Source of the DNA: Nelumbo lutea
Taxonomy: Eukaryota > Streptophyta > Magnoliopsida > Proteales > Nelumbonaceae
NCBI GenBank assembly: GCA_022828595.1
Contig: JAKGHH010000003.1
Coordinates: forward strand, 101,703,583-101,767,582
Direction: 5' to 3'
Length of the DNA: 64,000 nucleotides
Both the position numbers and the translations under genes were made by a program. Position 1 is the stretch's first letter. Each line of letters begins with the position of its first letter. Shown piece after piece: positions 11,395 to 23,225 of this stretch. The notes below the pieces were generated by a model. It was not told the origin of the DNA, did no database searches, and saw nothing but the letters and a program-made list of their open reading frames with translations.

Positions 11395-13097
11395 TAATCG
11401 TTAAACAAGGCCATCATTGCTCATCCCTTCAGCAAATCTGTTTCCTGCCTTTTTTTGTTTAATGTGAGATGGCATTTGCTAGGTTTTTCTTGCTTTTTTT
11501 TTTCCGTGTTTACATGTTATCATTCATGAAGAGATGTTCTCATGTTCTGTGGGTAGGTATGAATAGGATTCTTGTGGGTAGGAGATCCCTATTCGAATCT
11601 TGGGGGTCCAACTTGAGTTGGCTGGAGTAGGCGTTTAGCCGTTTACGCTGAAACCACCAAGTTGCACCCCTAGTGATTCTTGGGTGAAATGGAACACCAA
11701 GTTGGCGGGCATATAAATATTACTCACCATACAGAGCAGAAAATCTTGATTTCTAGAGTTAAGGTCCAAGCATAAATAAATTGGATCCTGATATCACGCA
11801 ATGGAAACAAGAACCATGTCTATCTCAGCTTCTCTGGGAGGAAAACAACCCAAAGGGGAAAAAGAGAAGGAACCCAAAAACAAAGCTCATCAAAGAAGGA
11901 GTGATTCATGTAAATGGAAACACATTTCCTTTTAACAGAACTTTGCAAAGACAAGGGAGAAACAGAGGAAAGCTACAATGGAGTCATAAATGGTAATGAG
12001 TGTTGAAGACAGATCAAGAGCAGGATTGGTCTCTTTCTAGGTCACCATCGGAGAGAGGAAACAGGACTGAGGACTGAGGACCCTCTGTGAATCGATACCA
12101 ATAATTTCAGCTTGGAGTTCACTTAATACTGAGTGAACCACAGCTTTTGCAGGGCTATGTGTGATTGAGATGGACAACCCTATCTTACATTAAGGATGCT
12201 CCAAATGATGCATGATTACTGGCCACTGAGCACTGAACCAGTCAAGTTGGGTGTTGGGTATTAATGGGTGAGGCCCAGATTAGGTTGGTGAAGGGTCATG
12301 GAGGAGCTGCCTCTCCCTACAGCCGTACCCAGTTCCGTGTTGCTTTGGTGGTTTGTGGTTCCAGTGCCCAATACTCTGCCGCGTTCATTATCCAGTTTAT
12401 GGGACCAACCATCATTGGTTGGTATTAGGCTATTAGCTTCTTCTCATACATCCCACCTTCCAACACTCACAGTTGTTTGATTAATTAATATCTTACGGAC
12501 CTCTGGAGAGCAGCCAAATAGGGTTTGTAAGGATTTCAAACGCCCCAATTACTTTTTCTTAAATATCATGGGGCCTTCTTGACAGCTTGATGTGAGTGTC
12601 AATCACTTCCTTTGTCCTTCACAGTTAACTATTAGAGTTTAATTATCATGAGATGTACTTACCATAACATTCAATCCATTATGTATTTTGTTGTACGATG
12701 AATGCATTATGCCTAATTATATATAACATGCTCGGTGCATATTATAATATAAATGCTTCAGGGTTGAGGGATTTTAATAAACTTAAAAAAAAAAAGCATA
12801 CGATAAGAATCGACACTTTGAACCTTGTTTTGAAGATACTTTTACCATTTAGTTGGGGAATTAAGGATAAAATTTTCATTTTGAGAGTTTATTCTTAAGT
12901 TGCAGAGTGCCAATTTTAAAGGCAAAACATACTTTTCATAGTCAGAAATCATCTTTTAAGGTATATATATTCTTAGCATATGAATCCATGATACCACTTC
13001 AAATGAGTTTTTTTTCCCCCTCTTTTTTGTTGAAAATCAACAGATATACTCTCTATGCTTAGGAACTGGAATCTATTTTAAGTGGGGATGCTGTTCA
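11395..13097. other. Non-coding stretch, possible SINE-like fragment
   Basis: No gene is supported. Around 11560-11650 the phrase CCTATTCGAATCTTGG resembles a pol III B box, followed by a GT-rich, SINE-like tail. An upstream A box is not convincing. The rest is AT-rich with short frames only. Confidence 0.35.
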
Positions 13098-13327
13098 GGC
13101 TGCGTTTGGGAGTGTTTTTCCAATGGGTTTTTTGTGTTGTTTTACATTCGAGAAGCCAAAAGTCAATAAAAATTTGCATTTTGGTTAAAAAGCTCAAAAC
13201 GTTTGAAAAGGCACAAAAAATGACTTGCCAAACGCTAAAAAAGTTCTTTTTCAAAGAGACCATTTTAAAAAATGGGTTTTTCATAACACCGTTTAGGGCA
13301 GGAAAAAAAACACTCCCAAACATGGCC
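13098..13327. mobile_element. Tourist-like MITE (PIF/Harbinger type)
   Basis: The two ends are inverted copies of each other over about 25 bp: GGCTGCGTTTGGGAGTGTTT on the left, and the reverse complement of the right end reads GGCCATGTTTGGGAGTGTTT. Both ends start with GGC next to a T-A trinucleotide (TCA left, TAA right), compatible with a decayed TWA duplication. The inverted structure gives long open frames on both strands that are not genes. Confidence 0.72.
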
Positions 13328-13594
13328 TAAAAGCTCTTAGGCTCAAATTCAATTAATGACCAGGATGAAAACCCTCTCCTCATTTATTAACTTTCATCTA
13401 AGGGGAGGATTCTCATTTCTAAAAGGCTTTAGGGGGTAAGATATCTTAAAAACGTTGGCTTTTCCTTCCGATCAATGTGAAAAACATATGTTTGTTTAAT
13501 CAATCGGTTAGAAGGATAAAATTATTACCTCTTCCAATTTACTTTTGGTTTTAAGAAAAACAGGAATTAATAATGTTGGAATAATAAAATATAA

Positions 13595-14115
13595 GGAAAA
13601 TTCTCAATTATTACCTTCTACTTTAGGCCTAGTGCCACTTTTGTCCCTAAACTTTAAAATAAAACAATCCAATATCTAAACTTTCAAAACGTGCCAATCC
13701 ATATCTACCGTTGATCAGTCGTTAAGTGGCATTTGAAAAAACACAAATGCAGTTTGAGTGTCATCTAATTTTCTTTATCAGCCATCCAAATGTTGACAAA
13801 AAATGAAAAATCCCAAATCCTTGCCTCTCCTATTTAAGAAAGTTGGGATCACCAGAATGCCCACTGAGACGTGACTCCAACTTTCTTGAATAGAAATAAG
13901 GATTTGGGACTGTTCATTTTTTTCAACATTTGGATGGTTAATAAAGAAAGTTAGATGACACATGAAGAGCATTTGTGTCTTTTCAAATTCCACTTAACGA
14001 CAGGTATGGATTGACACGATTTGAAAGTTCAGGTACTAAATTGTCGCATTTTAAAGTTTAGGGATACAAAGTGGCATTATGCCCAAAGTACAGAATACTA
14101 ATCAGGAATTTTTCC
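13595..14115. mobile_element. Foldback MITE, Mutator-like, with 10-bp target duplication
   Basis: The left and right halves are inverted copies over most of the 521 bp: GGAAAATTCTCAATTATTAC on the left, against GGAAAAATTCCTGATTAGTA from the complement of the right. Shared blocks include CCCTAAACTTTAAAAT and the 'CATCCAAATGTTGA' centre. The flanks TAAAATATAA (13585-13594) and TAAAATGTAA (14116-14125) match at 9 of 10 positions. Long terminal inverted repeats with a 9-10 bp duplication fit a Mutator-like MITE. A transcript would fold into a long hairpin. Confidence 0.8.
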
Positions 14116-14125
14116 TAAAATGTAA

Positions 14126-14939
14126 TTAACAATAAAAGTAGGATTTAGCTAAAAACTATATAAGAAAACAACCATTAAGATTTCAATAATAATTCGATTG
14201 ATATGGTAGAAAACAAAAATATCATAGAAACATAAAAAAACAAATCATGAAAGCCCCATCCCAACCATATGGAATTTGACTAAATATCATGAAATTATAT
14301 GTGTGTGTAGCCCACCCCATATAGTTAGAACAAGACTTAGATGATGATGATGATGATGATGATGATAATGATATACATGTGGGGTGCTATATGCTAGGCC
14401 CAATTAGTAGATTTGGTGGGTTAGTGATAGTAGAGATGCATAAGTAGGTCCATTGGCATTCACAATGTGGAGAGCCCTTTGTGTCCTCGAATGGAGGGAT
14501 GCCAAGTGACCAACCAAACTATTGGACCCTTGCCAGCAAAAGGTAAAGTAATATCTAAAGCAAATGGACAAGCAAAAATACAGAGATGACTTTTTGTTTC
14601 TTAAGAGGTCATTTAGACCCTATTTGCCAACGTTCTGTGAGAGTGTTTATACTACTTTCTAGTGTTCCTACAGAATAGAAACACATTTAACAAAAAAAAA
14701 ATGAAGGAAATAAGACATTCCTGTATGAGAACAACACCCAAATAATGCATTATTTGGGAGTGATAAATCGACATTCTCAAAGAACACATTCTCTAGGAAT
14801 GCATAGATCTCACAAGCTCTATGTATATTAAACACGTGGTAGCATTCCCACATGAGAAAAGGGTCATTTTTGGTATTTTGCTTGAAATGATAAACAAGCT
14901 CTAGACAGCACTTAAGGTTATTTTTGCTAAAATGGCATT
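14126..14939. other. Non-coding stretch with (GAT)n
   Basis: No gene recognised. A GAT trinucleotide run lies at 14341-14370. Confidence 0.5.
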
Positions 14940-15290
14940 TTTGCTTAGTTTGATAAGAGTGCAAATACAAATATGTACAATGCAAAACATTAATACAGTA
15001 TTTGTGAACCTTGTATTTTCACTGTAGGCTCCATTTGAAAGGAGTACAAAACTATAAATACAAATATGTAGAATGCAAAACCTTGTATTTTGTATTATTT
15101 TGAATGTATTTGCATTTTATATATTTGTATTTCTACTCCTTCCAAATTGAGCTTACAGCTCAATTGAGAAATAGTGCAAAATACAAATACGTTCGGTGCA
15201 AAGCCTTGTATATGATATTTCTAAGCCTTGTATTTGTACTGTATATATTTGTATTCATACTCTTACCAAACCGAACCTTAATTTCGATTA
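14940..15290. repeat. Cluster of 'AAATACAAAT' MITE copies
   Basis: At least three diverged copies or half-copies of the 103-bp element at 19164-19266 lie here back to back: GTGCAAATACAAATATGTAC near 14960, AAATACAAATATGTAGAATG near 15057, and TTTGTATTTCTACTCC near 15125, plus a further pair near 15180 and 15250. Orientations alternate, which suggests insertion into one another. Confidence 0.6.
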
Positions 15291-18200
15291 TGTGGGAGGG
15301 TGATGTGGCCAATAAAGACTGCCTATCGGATTGAAGGTCTTGGATTGGCCCTGTCATTATCATGCCAATTCATATCAGCTCTATACCCCCCATATATCAA
15401 CTAGACCTTCTACCAGTTCTTTGAAATGCAAGAGTGTTCAACAAAATAAATGGAAGGGGGGCTTTGAAATGTAATGTCCATCCAAGTACTTAATAGCTTT
15501 AATTAGGTCTCAACCAAAGATTTTTTATTAATTGAAGATTCTCAGTTTGTCTATATCTTCCCTCATAATTGAGAAACATAGTAAACCCCTACCCATAACA
15601 AAGTGGACAAATATAAAGAAGGGATCCTAATTGACCCATTTGGGCTACCTCATGTTAAATCCTTTATCTTTATATCCATTTGCATAATAATATATCCTGA
15701 TTTTGTTCTTATGGCTGTGTTTGATTGCAGTGCAAGTTTATTTGCACTAGCACAAATACATGGAAGTGCAAAATGAAAAAAAAATGCAAATTCTTATTTA
15801 ATCTTGTTTTGGGTTTTACTTTATTTATAATTCAGTCAAACAAAATAAACTAAAATTTGAAACAAAAAATAGGTCAATATTTACACTCAAATCATTTTCA
15901 CTGCTACAGTTTTGCATCAGTTCTTATGGCTATGTAGAAAATGCATTCTTAACCAAAATTTTCCTCTTTGTTCACATTCCATTATTTTATTATCAAATTC
16001 CTTTTCCAAGTTTTAACCAATTTTACCCAAATGAATCATGGAGCCATGTTTACAGTATTGCCAATACAAGGTGTGAACTGAAGACTAGACTTAATTACTT
16101 GGTATTACTCTGCCAACTACCCCTATTGACCATCCAATAGTTTCTAAGCACTATATTTTCTCTCATTTCAGGTTGGACCCACTAGACTGCTACTAGGAAC
16201 TAGGAAAGTAGGAACCTTCTCAAAGGTAATCAACCCATGAGAAAATGTGAACCAAATTGGACAGCTAGCTCTAGCAGAGTCTACAAGAGTATTGTTTATG
16301 GGCCATGGCCCTTCTCTCTGTGGACTAATTCACAATCCATATCTCGGGTACCAACCTTTTTTATGACCCTTTGGGCTTGGCCCATTGTTATTCACCATTG
16401 GTTTAATCCGGTTACAATAAAACCATACTATTTCTCCTTGGAAGAAGATAGAAATTTTCATCTTCTGTCGGTGGTATCAAATAAATACCAGCCTTTGTCA
16501 AAAGAATCAACTTAGAAAAAAAAAATGAAGGAATCTCTAACTTGGTGACAATTCTTAGGAAGCACATTCAAACTAAACATCTCTCTCACTTTTAATTTAT
16601 TTTCTTCCCATTTCACGGCTGTGGGCCTTTCAGAGCTAATCTCCCATCAGTCCCATGCAACTTAGCTCTTTTTCTTCTTTTAATATTTGTGGGTAGGTGT
16701 AGCTAAGGTTGGGCTGCCTAACCTCACTTGTCTAAAGAAGAAACTCACAATCAAAAAAAAAAAATTCTAAGGATGAGTGACCCAATTGTCTAAAGGTTAC
16801 CCAAGAAGCAAAACACTTTAGGGCTGCCTGATTTTCTGATGACTCCTTCTTTTACATGAACCATATCCAAAAAATGTGCCCAAACCTGATTGGATAGTAG
16901 CCTAGTCTTGTTAGAGACATCTTGGACTTCTTCTGCCTGTCATCTTCCTCAGTTTATTAAATTATTATCTTTAACATTGGAATTGAATTTGGGGTGGCAA
17001 TTCTTGACTCCACATTTGGATTCACATCTTCCATACCTTGATCAATTCGGGTTTGGACAGGGCAACCCATCACCATGGATTAATGTGCAACCCGGGTTTC
17101 TTTGGAATTGGGTGGATTCAGATCGGATGAATCTGCACTGTTGAAGTTGAAAGCATATATACAAAATAAAAAAGGAGTTGGATTTTGGAGTTGGAGTTGC
17201 ATACATCTATCTATCTTTCTATGTTATTTATCAAGAGTCCAACCATGGTGTATTATAAAGATTTGATACACGTTAAATCAAAATATCACATGGTCTATTT
17301 ACTTTCTGTTCATATTTCATAGGGCGTATTTATCCATTACTTTAATCTTTTACTTTATTATTGATTCAAGTTTTTTACTTTTTCATGTGTCTAAGAGTCA
17401 AACAATGACTAACATACTTTTCCACTTTATTTTTTATCTCCTTTTTAAAATTTTCCTTATCTAAGATAGAATCATAGAGGGGGTGTTTTTACAAGGGAGA
17501 AATATAAATTTAGAGAATTAGAGCCCATAAGACCTGTCCACTTACGACAAAAGCAAGATAAGAAATGCACTCAATTTGTTCATGTCTTCTTCATTCAATA
17601 AAATCCAAGGAAACGAAATTCCTCCCTCCCCACCACCATTGGCACTTGAGAGAAGAGACTGCAGTGAAAACAAAAGAAAAAGAAAAGCAACAGAGAAAAG
17701 GGAGAAGAGACAACCCAACGACTAATGAATGCAAAAGTGATCGTATCATACAGTGGGACCTATATCGATTTAAAGAAATATCAGCCCTTGGATTGTCACC
17801 GAGTGAACCAGGATCCAACGGCGTGGATCCTCCCACTCGTCACCATCCGACCGCGTGGGCTTGCTTGTTAGCCCATGTACGTATGTATTTATCTCTCTAT
17901 CTTGTCAAAGCACCAGAACCTACAAAACTCTCCTTCGAAGAACTCGCCCTCTCTCTCCTCAGTCTTCTCTATCCCCTTTCTCTCTCATAAATCACATGTC
18001 CACGTGAGTATTTACTTTTTTATCTTCACATTCTCAGGAGGATTTGAATAGAAAAAAGAGGAAAAGCAGCGAGACACGCTTTCTCAGGCAAGCAATCCGC
18101 CCAAAACAAAAGCACTCTCTTTCTGTTTTCTCTCTCTTTCTTTCTTTGGTGGTTTTTTGTTTTCTGCTTTTCTCATTTCTTCTGCTGGCTTTTGGCTTTA

Positions 18201-18767
18201 ACCTATCAATGACAATGGTGAACGGCCGTCCACAAATCCCTATACCACAAACTTCTCTCCCACACCTGACAACTTGTTTTGTCCTTTCCGATGCACGATT
18301 TTGAGTGGAAACATGCAACCAATTAATAAACAACACGTGTACTGATTATTATATTCTATGTAGGAGCCTTGATTTAATACATTCCGCCCGTGTTGACCAA
18401 AATGCCCTTGTCATTTTGTTACATTAATAAAAAAATTCTCCCGGGCCAACCAACCCCTTGAATTGGCATAATATCATTGGCCAATAGAGGATCCTCTCAT
18501 GGTGAATATGGGTACGTTGGATATAATGGTGTTGCTTTGCCGTTACATTTTAGATTAATTGGTTACAATTTGTGTGTTAGATTTGTATGCTGAAAAGTTT
18601 TGAAAATATTTTGAGTTGATCGATACAAGTTTCGGTTTATCATGTTGGAATAAAAAATCTAGCTATTTGAGTCAAATATCTAGTAATTCGAGCTCGACTC
18701 ACTTACAAATTATCAGGTTTAAGTTCGAGCTTGACTGGAATCAAAAGTTTGGAAGTTTAAACTTAGC
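15291..18767. other. Non-coding stretch, no gene supported
   Basis: The longest frame (17565-17990) lacks any domain I know and is rich in simple CT and AG sequence. 17900-18200 is strongly CT-rich, as in a plant 5' leader or promoter, with CACGTG at about 18002, but no coding exon follows that I can recognise. It could be an untranslated or non-coding RNA region. Nothing here proves transcription. Confidence 0.4.
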
Positions 18768-18966
18768 TACCTTTGATTGTAAGTCTTCCTTAGCTATTGA
18801 AGTGTTGAGTTTAAGTCTCCCTAACAACTGAGGTGTTGAGTCATGGTCTCCCTTAGTTGTTGAGGTGTTAAGTCGAGATCTTACTCAATTGTTAAAGTGT
18901 CAAGCCAAGATTTTCCTAACAACTGATGTGCCAAATCAAGGTCTCCCTTAAGTTGCCAAGGTGACT
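18768..18966. repeat. Degenerate 32-bp minisatellite, about six units
   Basis: Successive units begin GTGTTGAGT, GTGTTGAGTC, GTGTTAAGTC, GTGTCAAGCC and GTGCCAAATC, each followed by a variable '...TCTCCCTTAGTTGTTGAG' type tail. The spacing is 31-33 bp. Divergence between units indicates an old array. Confidence 0.7.
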
Positions 18967-19163
18967 CACCCTATGCACATATATACTCGATTAGGCTCAC
19001 GAGCCTCATTGGCGAAGTTTTATTAAGCTCGAGCTCGGCTTGATTAACAAACAAGGCTATACATTAGGCTTGAGTTCGATTTGAAGCCCGTTTGTGACCA
19101 TCCCTAATGCCATCGTACCAAACACCTCCTATGAGATACATTTGTTTTTGTTCTAAAACTTTA

Positions 19164-19266
19164 TTTAGGCTCAATTTGGAAGGAGTACAAATACAAATAT
19201 ATAGAGTGCAAAACTTTGCATTTTTATACATATTTATATTTGTACTCCTTCCAAACTGAGCCTAAA
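19164..19266. mobile_element. Complete 103-bp palindromic MITE
   Basis: The ends TTTAGGCTCAATTTGGAAGG and, from the complementary strand on the right, TTTAGGCTCAGTTTGGAAGG are inverted copies extending about 37 bp inwards. This leaves a spacer of under 30 bp. It serves as the reference copy for the fragments at 7425-7590 and 14940-15290. A target duplication is not obvious. Confidence 0.75.
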
Positions 19267-20485
19267 TAATGCCTCCCCAATGGAGCAAATAAATGAGGTC
19301 ATGGGACGAGATCTTTTGAAGGCAAAAACTTTATGAAGAGGCATTCCTAATGTGTGGTTGGACGCTCATGAATAAAAAGATTAGTGGCTAAATCATAACA
19401 CCATCCCAAGCAATGTGAATAAAGGAGTTGGATACGATGCTCGGGATAACATAGGTAACGAATGCTGCTATTAGGATACAAGTGACGGTCACTTCCCTAT
19501 AACTTTAACATACATGTATAGGAGATATTAATAATGTATAACTGGATTACGTGCGTGTTTTTAGAGCTTTTGTTTTCAAAGAGATGGAAGTTCCTATGAT
19601 TGTTAGGTCTTAATAAAGTAAATAAATCAAAATAAAGATTTTTCAAATAGAAAAAATAAAGGAGATCTATTTGTCTTTGGTTCTTCCCCACCAAGAGGAG
19701 GTGATGCATAAATAAATTTCAATAAGCAACTAGGCAATAAATGATAGAGTTTGATGTGATCTTTTAGCTTGGGAGGTGTTTGGTACAGCAGTATTGCATT
19801 GCCATTGCATTTTGGTTGATCAATATAAATTTGTGTAAAAGAGAGTCTTTTTTTTTTAGAATTGATCAATGCAAATTGTCATTTTCACCTAAAAGGTCAA
19901 ATTTAATGTTCATCATAAACATGCATTCTCTAATTTAAATAACATTGTTTTCTCCAAAAAAAAAAAAAGTCCAAACACCTCCTAACCCTAAATGAAAGTA
20001 AGTCAAGCTTATCCTTTTTAAGCCATTTAGTTCAGCTACTTAAGCTATTGTCGGGTATAGGTTTCACCTCCATTAGTCTTGAATAGACCTGTTAATGGTT
20101 CGGGTTCAGGTTGGGCTTTGTCTTTGTTTTAATAGAATATACTCAAGCCTGAGCTCGACCCTTATGTGAAGCCCAAAGTCCGGGCTCAAGTCAATTAGAA
20201 ATTTGGAAAAAGTTTTTTTTTTCTTTTTTTATTCAATAAAAAGCTGTTTCATTTATACTAAAAGATGTTAAAACCTAGAAAATAAGGAATGACCTCACTA
20301 TTACTTGGAAAAAGAGAAAGAATAATAAAGAAACAAATATTATATATAAGTATTTTTATTTATATAATACATTATCAAGTCGAATTCAGGTTCTGATTGG
20401 GCTTTTTGAGAAAGCCTAAACCCGGCCCAAAAAAAAGTCAAGCCCAATGTTTTAGGCCTGGGTCCAAACCCACAGACCTGAAATC
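19267..20485. other. Non-coding stretch with GGGTTCAGGTTGGGCT-like repeat
   Basis: No gene recognised. From about 20085 the 'GGTTCGGGTTCAGGTTGGGC' phrase, mirrored near 20700-20800, suggests a decayed hAT-type element into which the element at 20486-20677 later inserted. Confidence 0.4.
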
Positions 20486-20677
20486 CAGGGACGGAGCTAG
20501 GGGGGGACCTAGGGGAGCCATGGCCCCCCCTATGGTCCAGAAATTTATACACTCAATGTAGTTTTTCTATGTAAGTTTGTTCCCTTTCCTCACTTTTCAT
20601 CCAATGCTTGGCTCCCTTTATGGCCCATCTATAAGTTTTGACCCCTTCATAAAAAAATCTTAACTCCGCCCCTTCTG
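20486..20677. mobile_element. MITE with GGACGGAGCTAGG ends
   Basis: The left end CAGGGACGGAGCTAGGGGGG and the right end TTAACTCCGCCCCTTCTG form an imperfect inverted repeat. A 'GGCGGAGCCAGG' terminus is common in plant non-autonomous elements. The flanks CCTGAAATC and TCTGAAACT may be a decayed target duplication. Confidence 0.6.
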
Positions 20678-22633
20678 AAACTCTATCCAAACCCGACTTA
20701 AATCAAACCAGGCCGAATCCGCCATGAACAAATCTAATCTTGAATCATGAACTCGGGATTGAACCGATTCAGACGTTCGAGCCGAGCTGGGTTGTATAAT
20801 AAGAGATTATACAAGTAATATAGGAATGACACATGTACACAAAAAGTCCCCCTCATTTCCGCTTTTCTAGAAAAGTGGAAACCCTATTTGGCATGACTCG
20901 TGACGCATGTTGTGAAAATGATTTATACGAAAAATAAAAAGGCTAGTAATAGTAAAAAAGAAAGTATGCGTTGATTGATATTTTGATATGACAAGGCGGC
21001 CAACATTAACACGACTTTCAAGCATCCAAACCTCGTTGATTCTCCTTCTCTCTCTCCATCTCTCCTCTTCACGTCACCAATAATCCACCCACTCTCTCTC
21101 TCTAAGGGGCAAGGACTAGACAGTCAAGTTAACCAAGGGCTCAAAACAAGCAAAGGTCACCACAAGTGTATAAGCAATATCTCAACTATGCGTCTCTACC
21201 TTTAGCTTGTAGTGTCCCTTTTTATAGTAGGAATCGCCGTGGAGAATAATGCATGATATATAATCGTTCCTAGTCACGTAGGGAGATTTAGAAAGGCGTC
21301 AACCCACCACAAGCCCATGTTAGTGGCTCAAGAGTAAATGCACCCACATCAGTTGCTCCACAATCACTAAGGAATACAATTACCAAAATGCCCTTAGGAA
21401 ACTGTCATTTGTAAAAAATGCTCATAGTCGATGCCACGTGTCAGTATTTGGTGGATTAACTAAATATATTTATATCAATATACATACATGAATGATAAAT
21501 ACATATGTACATAGGTAATTACATACATAAATATATATTTATATAATATTATTAGAAATATAAATTTAAATTAATATATAGGATTGGATTGGTCTAACCC
21601 GATCCCAAGTTAAAAATCAGGTTCATACTTTACAACCTTCACCTTAAGCTAAACTTCAACCCAACCTCACCCTAGTTTTTCAGGGTACCCACACTTTCTC
21701 TCTTTCTCTCTCTCTGCTATTTACTGATTAATTGTGAATTATAGTATATCTTAATAATTAAATATATGATAATATTCTGGTAATTTAGTGGGGTTTTCGT
21801 GTAATGACGAAAAGACCCATAAAGTGGACCTTCTAAGAAATTTGAATCAAACACCGTTCCCCTTTTTAGCGTACAAACAACGAAATGTACTCACGCAACG
21901 GCAACGCCCTTCTGTCCTCCAAATCTTTACTCCCAACAAACAACAACAGGCAAAATCGGCCATTCAGCCCGAGACCGAATCTGCTCCTCACAAAGCGCAT
22001 TTCACGTCGATCTAATAGCATGTTTTGGTCGTATATCGGGAGCATCTCCCTTATTTATATTTATTATTTATAAGAGATATTTTCGATACAGGATGGAATG
22101 TGATTGTGATGAGATCGGTGTAAGCCTGTAAAGCGTCCTTTGTGAATAGCAGATTTCAATTCATTCAACCCACCAACCACGACAAAATTATCTTTTCTTT
22201 CTTTCCTTTTTCTCCCTGCCATCCTCCTTCTCATAAATGACCTGTCAAATCTATCGTCATTTGAAATTCTTCCCCTCTGAAGCAACCAAAATAGTACTTA
22301 ATTAGAGGAAAAAGGATGTCATTTGATTGATGAACACACCCTCATTCCTCACTAATCCACAAGCAACCAGTCGACTACTGATTTTTGACGTGAGACTCGC
22401 TTCGATTTAACCCTTCCTTAATCAACAAACAACTCCTTGATTTTCTTTCATTTTATTTACTCAAACCTACTTTATAAATTTTATTTTATTAAAACACCTT
22501 TATAAATTTGTAACCTATCTACTTAATCAACATTTAACTAAGAATTAGTTTTACCCAAGGTTATTTATTCTAAAAATACCCCATAACACTTCTTTGTTCA
22601 AAATATAAAATTTACCATATAGAACCAAATAGC
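20678..22633. other. Non-coding stretch with CT-rich microsatellites
   Basis: No gene recognised. CT runs lie at about 21040-21105 and 21695-21715, and a GGTTGGGTT-type repeat fragment lies at 21580-21680. Confidence 0.45.
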
Positions 22634-23225
22634 AATGTTTTCAATCCGTCGTTGACTTGGTTGATCCAATCGTTCGAATTGTCACTTGGCTAAGATTTTG
22701 GATCCAATTCAGTCAAGACCCATCAAACGGTTAAAAATCATTGACTTGATCAAGAACTATTTGACCCGATTGATTTCAACTGTTGACTTGTTTGACCTAG
22801 TGATGGGTCGTGGGTTGCACACTCAATGTATACAAAACTTTTGGAGGCCATAACTTTGCACTTCGATGTTTGATTAGGGTGATTTTTTTTTTATAACTTT
22901 TCGAGATCTGTGTCCCACATTGCCGTAGGCACCTTGCCCCACTATTTTTGCAAAAAGCCCCTTTTTTGGTATCAAATTGCAATTTTTAATATTTTTATAA
23001 ATAAAAATTAAAAAAAATATATTAAATATAAAATAATACATATAACTATCTGAAACATATTTATACATTATTTACTGCTGAAATATATATTTATACACAT
23101 ATATACATATATATGTATACTTAACATATATAGGTGATGATGTGGCATGGTCTGAACTATTCGAACCGGTGACCTGTGACCCAGAGGCAAAAACAGTTCG
23201 GCCTCCAGGTCGGTTTTTAAAACAT
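22634..23225. mobile_element. MITE-like element with AATGTTTTcAA ends
   Basis: The left end AATGTTTTCAATCCG is mirrored by a right end GGTTTTTAAAACATT. The interior has repeated GTTGACTTG/TTGACCCGAT phrases near both ends and an AT-rich middle. The ends resemble those of the shorter element at 9549-9813, so both probably belong to one family. Confidence 0.55.

Noticed and set aside
13078..13330. Overlapping open frames on both strands
   Set aside because: They are produced by the inverted structure of the MITE at 13098-13327.
17565..17990. 141-codon open frame considered as a gene
   Set aside because: No domain recognised, simple CT/AG-rich composition, and no supporting splice structure.
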